50,205 nucleotides of DNA from a virus: positions 1-50,205 of IMG/VR virus record IMGVR_UViG_3300023115_000032, one strand, 5' to 3'. Position numbers and translations under genes: made by a program. Shown piece after piece: positions 31,259 to 41,000 of the stretch (the first letter of the stretch is position 1; each line of letters begins with the position of its first letter). Under the pieces are notes generated by a model. That model worked only from the letters and a program-made list of their open reading frames with translations. It made no database searches and was not told the origin of the DNA.

Positions 31259-31504
31259 TTATTCTTCAGATGATTCCTGTAAGAGAGCAATGAGTGCTAG
31301 TTTTTGCTCACGAGTTAGGGATTCGAAAGGATCTGATTCTTCAACTGGTTCTACTACTGTTGGATGATCGTTTTCAATTGGATGACAACACTCATCATCA
31401 CACACAGCAGTACATCCTTCTGGTGGAGACCATACAGAAGTGTCTCCGTCCCATACAACGCGATTAATACACTTGCCTTCTGAATTTAAGATTGCGTAGA
31501 TCAT
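31259..31504 (-). CDS. Small fibre-region protein with Cys cluster (81 aa)
   Basis: Begins MIYAILNSEGKCINRVVWDG, then VWSPPEGCTAVCDDECCHPI, an acidic linker and a helix SLTREQKLALIALLQE. The N-terminal part resembles the start of the W-PP proteins at 19692 and 28333. It has a very strong ribosome binding site (AAGGAGGT). It follows the 406-aa fibre by 17 bp. Four Cys and a His in one short stretch could bind metal, but no known motif is matched. Confidence 0.65.
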   Translation of the reverse strand: MIYAILNSEGKCINRVVWDGDTSVWSPPEGCTAVCDDECCHPIENDHPTVVEPVEESDPFESLTREQKLALIALLQESSEE

Positions 31505-31521
31505 TTTTTTACCTCCTTATT

Positions 31522-32742
31522 TTACCATGCCCAAACACGGATTCGACCGTCGCCGCCGTTTCCGCCAGCGCCAGAATCGCCTTGACCGTCAAACGATGCG
31601 CCACCACCGGCGCCACCACCACCTATCGCTGCATTACCACCAGCACCAGCATCTCCAGTTTTATTCGGAGCACCGCCGCCAGCACCACTAAGTCCACCGG
31701 CAGAAATGCTTCCACCCGATTCACCATCAGTCGATCCAGCATTATTGGTGAATGGAGCATCAGAAGGATTCCAACCTCCAGGAGTTGCTAGATAACTAGT
31801 AGTGTTATATGCAGCACCGCCACCACCGCCAGCGCCGCACCAGCCTTGAAAACCACCGGCTGAAGCGTAAATCTGTGGATAATTATTGGTGCGGGACCCG
31901 CCGGGTCCTAGATATCTGAAGTTATTGTAAGCTGAATATTGTCCCCAGGCAACTGGGACTGTGTTGTTGTAAGGATTAGTCCCAACACTGTCATCGTCAC
32001 CACCTTTACCTTTTGTTCCAAAACCACTAGTAAGGTGAGATCCAAATGATGATGTGCCACCATCTGTACCATCATTACCATTTGTACTATCCGCTGTAAC
32101 AGAAGCTCCACCGGTTCCGCCAGCGGCAATAGTAATTGACTCTGTTGATCCTAGAGAACTAGCAGCAAAAATTTTCTTAGTTATAGGACTTCCCCAACCA
32201 CCTGATCCACCATTGGTTCTAGTATTGGAAGCACCTTTTCTTCCACTACCGCCGCCGCCCCCGCCGCCGATAACTTCAACTTCAACCCAGGTGACACCAG
32301 CAGGTTTTGTCCAAGTTCCGTTAGATGTAAATTCTTGGAAATCAAGTGAAGAACCACCACCAGACCCAGTAATACCTTGGGTGCCTTGTGTTCCAGATCC
32401 AGTAGTACCTTGAATTCCTTGAACTCCCTGGGAACCAACAACTCCCTGAGTACCTGTGGTTCCTTGTCTTCCTTCAGTACCTTGAATCCCGTATCCCTGA
32501 ACACCCTGAGTTCCTGTGTTTCCTTGAATGCCCTGAGTTCCTTGAGCACCATCGGAAGGTCCTTGAAGACCCTGCACTCCTTGAATCCCTTGGACACCAG
32601 ATGAAGGTCCTTGTGTTCCTTGAGTACCTTGAGTGCCTAGATTCGATCTAACCCAAGACGATCCGTTCCATTGCCAGGTAGTACTATTCGCACTATAAGT
32701 TTGCTTTAAACTTGGATTATCTGGAAAATTAAGTGCAGGCAT
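31522..32742 (-). CDS. Tail fibre: collagen-like stalk plus glycine-rich tip
   Basis: 406 aa. The N-terminal module (PALNFPDNPSLKQTYSANST, then TWQWNGSSWVRSNLG) is the same as in the 1251-aa fibre, so it may be the attachment module. Residues about 36-132 are G-x-Q collagen-like triplets. LDFQEFTSNGTWTKPAGVTW starts the tip, which has long Gly runs, and the C-terminus is GRIRVWAW. AATAAATA lies just upstream (32761-32768). Confidence 0.8.
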   Translation of the reverse strand: MPALNFPDNPSLKQTYSANSTTWQWNGSSWVRSNLGTQGTQGTQGPSSGVQGIQGVQGLQGPSDGAQGTQGIQGNTGTQGVQGYGIQGTEGRQGTTGTQGVVGSQGVQGIQGTTGSGTQGTQGITGSGGGSSLDFQEFTSNGTWTKPAGVTWVEVEVIGGGGGGGSGRKGASNTRTNGGSGGWGSPITKKIFAASSLGSTESITIAAGGTGGASVTADSTNGNDGTDGGTSSFGSHLTSGFGTKGKGGDDDSVGTNPYNNTVPVAWGQYSAYNNFRYLGPGGSRTNNYPQIYASAGGFQGWCGAGGGGGAAYNTTSYLATPGGWNPSDAPFTNNAGSTDGESGGSISAGGLSGAGGGAPNKTGDAGAGGNAAIGGGGAGGGASFDGQGDSGAGGNGGDGRIRVWAW

Positions 32743-32760
32743 TATTCAACTTTTTAGAAA

Positions 32761-32768
32761 TATTTATT
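32761..32768 (-). promoter_or_regulatory. Late-type promoter element AATAAATA before the 406-aa fibre gene
   Basis: AATAAATA on the minus strand, 19-26 bp before the start at 32742. It overlaps the stop of the 756-aa fibre gene. Confidence 0.45.
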
Positions 32769-35037
32769 AGAGAGCAACTGCATATGCAATTGCTATGGCT
32801 TCAGAAACTCCACCACCACCGCCACCTGCTCCAGAAGGACCTTGAACACCCTGAGCACCTTGAGCACCACCAGTGTCACCCTGAATACCTAAAATACCTT
32901 GAGCACCCTGAACGCCAGCGCCCGTAATACCTTGAACACCCTGAGTACCATATGTACCCTGAAGACCTGTTATACCCTGTGTTCCTTGAGTACCAGCACC
33001 TGTAGTACCTTGAGCACCTTGAGCACCATCAATACCTTGAATTCCCTGAGTGCTGCCGCCACCACCACCAGAGAATATCGAACCATTTTGATAAAGGTCC
33101 CCAGTGAAATATATGTCTCCAGCAACAGTTACACCAGTACCAATAGTTTCAAGTTTCTTAGTATCCTTGTGATAAAGTTCGGCACTTCCAGATCCAGTGA
33201 ACACTGCCGTTCTTCCACTGCTACCAAGATAAGTACCAGATACGCCACCACTTGAGATAACTACATCACCAGAGGTTCCACCAGAATCATTAGACTGCAG
33301 ATGCAAATCATTACTAGCATTAGCAGATACCTTGAGTGCTGATGATTGTGGAGTTAATCTCCCTTTTAGAGAACCACTAAATTTGACATCTAAAGCACTA
33401 TTAGTGGTAGATCTATCAATAATAACTCTATCACTAAATGTAGAAAGACCAGTTGCAGTTACACCACCAGTAATACTTACACCAGCACCAGTTGTTCTGA
33501 TTCTACGAGTATTATCATAATAAAGAATACACGATCCATCATCAATATACTGTGCTTTTATTTCCGTTCCTGCTTGATTATTGAATATAATCTGATTTGC
33601 CTTAATAACTAAAGACCCGCTGGCATCTTCTTCCGAGAAGACAGTGTGACCACCTTGGGCTGCTGGCAATTTATAAATTTGCATTCGATCGCCAGCACTA
33701 GATCCAATGTTCAAAACATTGTTATTATTTCCATCTAGTGTTCTAACAACAATATTATTACCATTGGTATCTAAATCACCACCGAGTTTTGGTGTAGTAT
33801 CTTCAAAAATACTAGAGATTCCAGATCCACCACCGCCACCACCACTTGAAACATTAGAACTGGTGAAGACCGCATTACCCATATAATCATGGGCTGAGCA
33901 CTGATAATGTAGAACTGCTGGTGTGGTATCTGTGATTGTTATCTCAGTATATGCACCAGAACTTCCTGCAGTTCCTGCTGTTGTTACGTTAGTTGTGTAT
34001 TGAGTGGTCTTGTCTGCAGTGGTATAAAAACGTAGAGGGTGAGTACTATTAGAAGAATGACTTTGATCAAATCTATAAGTTCTACCAGGCTGAAGATATA
34101 AGAAAGGAGATTCAAAACCAGTCTCTACATTCCTTCTTAAATAATAAGCACTAGAAGATCCTTGGCCACTATATCTGTGATTACCACTCTTAGATTGTAC
34201 AGATACATTAAAAATTACAGTACCACTGTTATGTTTTGCTGCAATAAATTCTGAATATGATAGTTGAGAAGCTGATGCTATGCCAGTTACATTAATTCCA
34301 TCAAATGTAGTTTCTAATTTTATCGATGATGAAGTGGGGTCTCCATGATAAAGTGTAACTCCATTATCATTATCAATAACTAATCTCTGTTCATAAAGTC
34401 CTACACCTTGTCCAGGAGTAGCTCCCCGCCCAAAGGTAAACGTACCGCCTCTACCATATAATTCCCAGTCACTATTTCCACCGGTTTGATATACATGTGC
34501 GGTTCGACCAACGCCTAGAATTTTACCATGAACAAGAGAATCCGGAATTAAAAATGAAAGTCCATTACCAAATGTAGAAACACCAGAGACATTTAATTGC
34601 TCAAAATTACCATCTAGAGCATAAGCAGTCCTCCACTTATTACTGCTAGTACCAAAATCTACTTGCTTATTTACTTGTGGAGATAAAACTCCTTGGTCTG
34701 ATAGACTAATTAATGCTGTGGAAGTTCCGTTATATTTTCTTGCAATATTTAATGCAACTGACGATCCAGAAGTATTCGGAACTGTAAAAAGAAATCCGTT
34801 TGTAGCAGGACCAGAAACGTCTCTGGTTAGTTCAATTGCAGGACCAACTGATCTAAAAAATGTAGTGACACCAGAAACATTTAATCCAACAACACTCGCA
34901 TCACCCTTAACATCGAGTTTTGCTATTGGATTTGTCGTACCTATACCAATATTTTTACTGGCAGACGTGGCAATTATACTTGCACCGACACCAACGTCTA
35001 AACCATCTTTTACTATAAAATTCTTATAATCGGCCAA
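32767..35037 (-). CDS. Tail fibre with cupredoxin-like domain and collagen-like repeats
   Basis: 756 aa. N-terminal fibre modules (residues 1-260), then a cupredoxin-like domain (about 262-392): [22 protein letters not shown] (H333), and [13 protein letters not shown] (C380, H383, M386). That is the His, Cys-x2-His-x2-Met ligand set of type-1 copper proteins. [20 protein letters not shown] follows, then more modules and G-x-Q collagen-like repeats (about 655-740). It ends in [12 protein letters not shown], similar to the end of the 1591-aa fibre (DEAIALAIALG). It has no S74 domain. The copper site is predicted only from residues. Confidence 0.8.
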   Translation of the reverse strand: MADYKNFIVKDGLDVGVGASIIATSASKNIGIGTTNPIAKLDVKGDASVVGLNVSGVTTFFRSVGPAIELTRDVSGPATNGFLFTVPNTSGSSVALNIARKYNGTSTALISLSDQGVLSPQVNKQVDFGTSSNKWRTAYALDGNFEQLNVSGVSTFGNGLSFLIPDSLVHGKILGVGRTAHVYQTGGNSDWELYGRGGTFTFGRGATPGQGVGLYEQRLVIDNDNGVTLYHGDPTSSSIKLETTFDGINVTGIASASQLSYSEFIAAKHNSGTVIFNVSVQSKSGNHRYSGQGSSSAYYLRRNVETGFESPFLYLQPGRTYRFDQSHSSNSTHPLRFYTTADKTTQYTTNVTTAGTAGSSGAYTEITITDTTPAVLHYQCSAHDYMGNAVFTSSNVSSGGGGGGSGISSIFEDTTPKLGGDLDTNGNNIVVRTLDGNNNNVLNIGSSAGDRMQIYKLPAAQGGHTVFSEEDASGSLVIKANQIIFNNQAGTEIKAQYIDDGSCILYYDNTRRIRTTGAGVSITGGVTATGLSTFSDRVIIDRSTTNSALDVKFSGSLKGRLTPQSSALKVSANASNDLHLQSNDSGGTSGDVVISSGGVSGTYLGSSGRTAVFTGSGSAELYHKDTKKLETIGTGVTVAGDIYFTGDLYQNGSIFSGGGGGSTQGIQGIDGAQGAQGTTGAGTQGTQGITGLQGTYGTQGVQGITGAGVQGAQGILGIQGDTGGAQGAQGVQGPSGAGGGGGGVSEAIAIAYAVAL

Positions 35038-35078
35038 GGTACTGTTCCCCCATATATTCTGGGTTTTTATACTTTCAA

Positions 35079-35086
35079 GTATTTAG
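35079..35086 (-). promoter_or_regulatory. Late-type promoter element CTAAATAC before the 756-aa fibre gene
   Basis: CTAAATAC on the minus strand, 42-49 bp before the start at 35037. It is in the 49-bp gap after the 878-aa fibre gene. Confidence 0.4.
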
Positions 35087-37723
35087 TTAATAATTATATG
35101 TGTAAGTTCCTAGCACTCTAACAACATAACTGTCAGAATTTCCAACCCCAGTATTATTAACAAGAAGTCTTATAGAACCTGAGTCTCCATTCGAATCAAG
35201 ATCAAAAGAAGCAATCGGAGAAGTTAAATTCTCGCCTTGACATACCGTTCCATATTCAATAAATGAAATTCTATTGGATCCTTCACTGGCGACTAGAAGT
35301 TTTGATATTTGTTGATCATTTCTACCTCCAAAACTGGTATTAGTAGGATAGATTGAAATAATCATTTCAATTGTAGATGGCAATGTTCCACTTGTACCAA
35401 CGAGAGATATTCCCGTTGATCCTACTCCAACACCACCTTTCCATGAAGAAGTGGAAAACTCAGTTGGGTCGTACTGACCAGCACCAACAGAAAAATATCC
35501 AAACTGGGTTGCATTTACACTATTGTCAAAGCCTTCATAACGATAAAGACTACCATATACTGAACCAGTTACTGTTCCACTTAAAGAAGATATTAATCTA
35601 TTGTTAGTAGCATCATATTTAAGAAATGCATCGCCATATAAACTCTGACGAGAACTTGCAGTAATATCTCGTACAAATGGAATATAGCAACTAGTATCAG
35701 TAATATTGGTGCCTGCAAGTTTAACAGTATCATCAAATGCAAATGTTATTGCTTTAGAGAAAGTAGTTCCAATTCCAGCAGAAGCAACTGATTTTGTAGT
35801 AATTGCTATTCCAGCTCCAGCAATTATCTCAATTGGTTCCTCACCAGATGCAGAAAGAGTGTCTTCCCCATTAACATACCAAGGATTAAATGTACTTCCA
35901 AGATCAACAAAGGCAGTTCCACCACCCTCATCAGTAACATTAAATCCACTACCATTATTAAATTGAATCTCGCTTACATTACTTACTGTTACGTTTGTGG
36001 CACCACCTTGACTTGCAACTTCCTTAACAGTTAAGGCAGTACCGCCTCCACCACCCTGGAAGAATACGGTAGCAATACCACTATAATCTCCAGATCCAAA
36101 ATACGCTGTTGAAACACCAGGACCACTAAAATGTATTGATGTAGCTGCAACTCCTGCTCCAGAAATCGCATCCGTGCGAATTCCAATAGGAGCTGTAGGT
36201 CCTGCAGATTCAAATGTTATGATATCAATAATATCACCAACAGATGCTCCAATATCAAGAACTACACTTGTTCCATTAGTTGCAGTATAATCTGCCGGTG
36301 TTAAACGAACACCATTTAGATATACATCAATGTCTGTACCATCAACATACGTTGCTGCAAATGTTTGTTGTCCAGCAGTTGCAGTGTAATTAAATTCAGA
36401 TCTATTGTAAGTAGTTCCCTGAGTACCTTGAGTACCCTGAGTACCCGTTGTACCTTGAGTACCATAAGTACCCTGAGCACCAGTAATTCCTTGAATACCT
36501 TGAGTTCCATCAGTACCTTGAGTACCTGTCGTTCCTTGAGTTCCTGTTGTACCCTGTGCTCCAGTGGTTCCTTGAGCACCATTGGCACCTTGAGTTCCAT
36601 CAGTACCTTGAGTACCTGTCGTTCCTTGAGTACCTGTGGCACCTTGAGTACCATCAGTACCTTGAGTACCTGTCGTACCTTGTGGTCCAGTGGTTCCCTG
36701 AGTTCCATCAGTACCCTGAGTTCCATCAGTACCTTGAGTACCTGTCGTACCTTGTGGTCCAGTGGTTCCCTGAGTTCCATCAGTACCCTGAGTTCCATTA
36801 GTACCTTGAGTACCTGTTGTACCCTGTGCTCCAGTGGTTCCCTGTGCTCCAGTGGTTCCCTGAGCACCATTGGCACCTTGAGTTCCATCAGTACCCTGAG
36901 TACCTGTGGTGCCTTGAGCACCCGTATCACCTTTGTCTCCAGTTCTAGCAAAGGTGATAATAACGTCATCATCATTAGAGAAAGAAGTTACGCTTCCAGA
37001 AACATGTGAGCAACTGACTGTAAAGTATCCAGTATTCTCAGTGACACTAGAAATAGTGAAAAGAACAAAATTGTCTGCATTTAGACGAGTAGAAATTCTA
37101 AAATGACCCTTTATAGTAGAAGTAGAGTCATCAATAGTTCTTAAGAATGGTTGTATATCGGTTTGATTATTGTCGCTATCATCAATATAAAGGTTTGTTG
37201 AAGAACTAAATGGAAATCCATTAACCTTTAATTTTCCTGTTCCTGGATCACTATTAGAAATATTAGTACTAAAAGTGTAATCAAAGGTAGCACCACCAAA
37301 ATTTCCATCAGTACCTTGAACCCCCGTCGTACCTTGAGTTCCATCAGTACCTTGAGTACCTGTTATACCTTGAGTACCATCAGTACCTTGGATTCCAGTG
37401 GTTCCTTGAGTTCCATCAGTACCTTGAGTACCTGTTGTACCCTGTGCTCCAGTGGTTCCTTGAGCTCCAGTGGTTCCTTGAGTTCCATCAGTACCCTGAG
37501 TACCTGTAGTACCTTGAGTTCCATCAGTACCCTGAGTACCTGTAGTACCTTGAGGACCTTGAGGTCCTCGAAGTCCTTGGGAACCATCCGTACCCTGAAC
37601 TGAAGGTGCCCATTCGACACCACTACCAGTCGATGTAAGAACAGAAGCGGCAGCACCTACACTTCTGTTGTTATCATAAACTATACCAGGAAGATTAACA
37701 GGAGACTTACCTTGATATCCCAT
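35087..37723 (-). CDS. Tail fibre with two long collagen-like stalks
   Basis: 878 aa. N-terminus MGYQGKSPVNLPGIVYDNNR, then TGSGVEWAPSVQG. Residues about 48-141 and 270-447 are collagen-like triplets (G-T-Q, G-T-T, G-T-D). Between them is a beta domain (FDYTFSTNISNSDPGTGKLK). After the second stalk comes the module DIDVYLNGVRLTPADYTATN, also found in the 1251-aa fibre, then NPWYVNGEDTLSASGEEPIE and a C-terminal beta domain ending VLGTYTYNY, with no S74 chaperone. Perfect 72-bp tandem copies lie in the second stalk (36651-36794). Confidence 0.8.
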   Translation of the reverse strand: MGYQGKSPVNLPGIVYDNNRSVGAAASVLTSTGSGVEWAPSVQGTDGSQGLRGPQGPQGTTGTQGTDGTQGTTGTQGTDGTQGTTGAQGTTGAQGTTGTQGTDGTQGTTGIQGTDGTQGITGTQGTDGTQGTTGVQGTDGNFGGATFDYTFSTNISNSDPGTGKLKVNGFPFSSSTNLYIDDSDNNQTDIQPFLRTIDDSTSTIKGHFRISTRLNADNFVLFTISSVTENTGYFTVSCSHVSGSVTSFSNDDDVIITFARTGDKGDTGAQGTTGTQGTDGTQGANGAQGTTGAQGTTGAQGTTGTQGTNGTQGTDGTQGTTGPQGTTGTQGTDGTQGTDGTQGTTGPQGTTGTQGTDGTQGATGTQGTTGTQGTDGTQGANGAQGTTGAQGTTGTQGTTGTQGTDGTQGIQGITGAQGTYGTQGTTGTQGTQGTQGTTYNRSEFNYTATAGQQTFAATYVDGTDIDVYLNGVRLTPADYTATNGTSVVLDIGASVGDIIDIITFESAGPTAPIGIRTDAISGAGVAATSIHFSGPGVSTAYFGSGDYSGIATVFFQGGGGGTALTVKEVASQGGATNVTVSNVSEIQFNNGSGFNVTDEGGGTAFVDLGSTFNPWYVNGEDTLSASGEEPIEIIAGAGIAITTKSVASAGIGTTFSKAITFAFDDTVKLAGTNITDTSCYIPFVRDITASSRQSLYGDAFLKYDATNNRLISSLSGTVTGSVYGSLYRYEGFDNSVNATQFGYFSVGAGQYDPTEFSTSSWKGGVGVGSTGISLVGTSGTLPSTIEMIISIYPTNTSFGGRNDQQISKLLVASEGSNRISFIEYGTVCQGENLTSPIASFDLDSNGDSGSIRLLVNNTGVGNSDSYVVRVLGTYTYNY
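36651..36794 (-). repeat. Two perfect tandem copies of a 72-bp collagen-like unit
   Basis: 36651-36722 and 36723-36794 are identical over 72 bp. Each codes 24 residues of G-T-T/G-P-Q/G-T-D triplets. The identity at silent sites implies a recent duplication. Confidence 0.85.
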
Positions 37724-37739
37724 TTAGTGTATCCCCCTA

Positions 37740-38072
37740 TCAAGTTTGTTCAAGAACACTTACGATAACATCTACACTTGATGCAGTGCTTGAAGTTACT
37801 TGTATTTTATCACCCGTCTGCAAAACAATCTTATTTCCGGCATTAAAATCATATAATGACCCATCAGGAATCAAAATTCCCTTTACAATATAAACATCAT
37901 CAGCAGAAACATCTGCTTTATCAATCTGAACATCAGCAGTTACAGAAGACCCAGTTCTATTCGAAACGCAGAAGCCAATCACAGTAGCAGTTGTTGCACC
38001 CGGAACAGTATAAACGTCTTGCGTTACGGTGCCAATCGATGCTTTAGTATAACTTTTAAAAGTGTTTGCCAT
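37740..38072 (-). CDS. Small tail-fibre-region structural protein (110 aa)
   Basis: Begins MANTFKSYTKASIGTVTQDV and is all beta: YTVPGATTATVIGFCVSNRT, VTADVQIDKADVSADDVYIV, GILIPDGSLYDFNAGNKIVL. This is a compact jelly-roll-like protein widespread in T4-like cyanophages next to fibre genes. It lies 16 bp after the 878-aa fibre start region and 6 bp before the 1591-aa fibre stop codon. Exact role unknown. Confidence 0.7.
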   Translation of the reverse strand: MANTFKSYTKASIGTVTQDVYTVPGATTATVIGFCVSNRTGSSVTADVQIDKADVSADDVYIVKGILIPDGSLYDFNAGNKIVLQTGDKIQVTSSTASSVDVIVSVLEQT

Positions 38073-38078
38073 TTTTTA

Positions 38079-41000
38079 TTATCCTAATGCGATTGCCAAC
38101 GCGATTGCTTCATCACTTGCAGTAGTAAGTACACTGACTCCATCTATCTGAACATCCGTCGAACTATTTATACTACCGTTTGCGTCTAGACCACCTGTAA
38201 TGGTTACACCAACACCAGTGGTTTCAAGTGTCTTATTATTATTGTGGTAAAGTTCTATAGCACCACCACTAAAGAATTTAGCTAAAGTAGAAGTCTTGGT
38301 GGTAAATAATATATCACCACTTGTAGTATTATTCTTAATGGTAAGATCACCACTTCCATTAAAAGTCAAAGCATCAGAACTGAGAGATGTTCTATTTGAA
38401 CCTCCTGTAGCATGAACTTCAATCCTATTTTGGAAGTACGAAAGACCAGTAACACCGAAAGTACCTGCTACTGATACGTTGTCATGGAACGTAGAAACAC
38501 CAACAACATCTAATCCACCACCAGTAACTCGAAGACCAGCACGAGCAGTGGCAATACCAATCGAATCTTGGTTGGTAACATTCTCATAAGTAAGATCACC
38601 AAGAACTGTTACGTTTCCACTGAACTCGGCACTAGTAGCAGTAAGAACACCAGATACATTTACATTATCTAATTCGGTATGACCAGTTACATCAATACCA
38701 CCAGCAGTGGTTTCAAACTTAGTAGAACCATTATGATTTAACTTAACTGATCCTCCACCAGTTGCATAGATTGCCGTTGTTCCACCAGCAACCTGAACTT
38801 CAAAATCATCTCTAGATTTAATAACAATATCATCTCCACCAGGACCCTCACCAGCCGTAGTGGTTTCAATAATAAGATCTCCTTCTCTATTAGTAATAGA
38901 ACTATTAGTTCCGTCATGTTTAATGGTTAGATCCTGCGAAGAACCGAAAGTTACATAAGAACTATCTGGAAGCGAAAAATATCCAGGAGATGAATTCCAT
39001 GATGCAGTATAAGTATCACCCCTAAAAGCAACATAACCCTCAGCGTTAATTCCTTGAGAGAATGTAGAGATTCCAGAAACACCTAATTGATTTGAGAAAG
39101 TAGTTCCAGTGACAGTAACACCAGCACCAGTGGTTTCAAATGTTTTACCTCCACCATAATATAATGATACGCCAGCATTATTGGCAGCGTACAGCATAGT
39201 GGTGCCATCTTCATCTGCTAGATAAAGATCACTACCACGAATCTCTAATCTCCCAGATCCAGATTCGTTAATATAACTGCTATTTGTTGCAGAGTCATGA
39301 TAAATCTGTAAGTCTTGACCAGCACCAAATCTTAGTCTGTCGTCATCACCAAGATTTACATTACCTTGGAATGTAGAAACACCAGTTACATTTAACTGAC
39401 CAGTCGTTGTGGTTCCAACGATGTTGACACCCGATGTAGCAGTTTCAAATTTCTTAGAGTTGTCGTAGTAGAGTTCTACTGCTCCGTTTGTGGTGAATTT
39501 TGCTTTGGTTTCCGAAATTGACCCATCAGTAATAACAACATCATTATTACCACCAATATATAAACTTCCAGTTCCAGCATCAGTAATATTACTGCTTGAT
39601 CCATTATGCCAAATCTGTAAGTCATTACCATCACCAAGATTAATCTTATCATTATCACCAAGGAATACATTGTCATTAAAGGTGCTGACTCCAACTACAT
39701 CTAATCCACCACCAGTAATTCTTAAACCAGCACGGGCAGTAGCAAGACCAACAGAATCAACGTCAGTAACGTCCTCATAAGTCAAATTACCAAGAACGCT
39801 TAGGTCTCCAGTAATTACTGCACTAGCAGCAGTAAGAACACCAGATACATTTACATTATCTAATTCGGTATGACCATCAACATCAATGTCAGCATTAAGA
39901 TCAATATCACCAGTGAATACTGAAACTTGCTGATTGTTAATTCTAAATGCTTCAGATCCATCAGTATTAAATCTAATAGTTCCATCAGATCCAGTATCAT
40001 CAAGAGAAATCGAAGTATCACCCTTTTGTAATGCAGATACTTGGAGAACGGATGCCGTTAGAATTCCACTAACATTTAAATTACCAGTAATATTAGTCTC
40101 ACTGGATCCACCAGGATCAATAGTGATGTCACCAGAAGTCGATGAAAATGTGTTAGCAGCAAGTTGAAGGTTGCCAACAGTTAAACTAGTTGGAGTAATT
40201 AAAGTCTGATTGGATCCACCATCAGTAACGACAAGGTTTCCAACATTCTCTAGGTCGTAAGATGTAGAAGCAAAACTTACTTGACCTGTTTCTTGATTAA
40301 TGTAAAGAGAATCACCTACGCGGAAATCTCCACCTTGGTCAATACTTACAAAAGAAACTTGACCACTGTTAAGTTCAACTACCTCGTTTGCCTGAATAAC
40401 TGTGGTTGGATCATTGGACATATCCTTTCCAGATCCAACATGGTTGAAGTTCATGGCAAAGAGTCTTAACTGAACTCCTACACCATCAGCAACTACACCC
40501 TGAGATCCGTATTCAACAGCACAACCAACCGAGCGCATTTCTGCACCAAACATGGTGTAATCAGCAAAACTGATTGCACTAGCAATACCAGTGAAAGTAG
40601 TACCATCAGACTGATAAAACTCAACTCTTTGAGTGGTTCCAATACCTACCGAAGTAAATGTCCCATATCCTTTGCCACTAATCTTGGCATAAGGATCATC
40701 ATAATTTGTAATTGTTCCGACAGCAACTACAGAACCACCAGAATCAAACAACTTAACAACATCATTAACTGATGGTGTAACACTTGGTGTTCTAAACTTA
40801 AGTCTTGCTTCGGCAGTTCCAGCAATACCAACTGTTCCCGAAGTACCTACAATAGCTTGAGAAGAGAAATAATGGAAGCAATTCAAATACTCTGCACGAG
40901 CACCGTTCGTGAGAACAACACCTTTATTATTTGGAGTGAAGAAGGTAACCTCATTAAAGAGCATACCTGCTTCTAATGAATTACTTGCTACCTTAGATCC

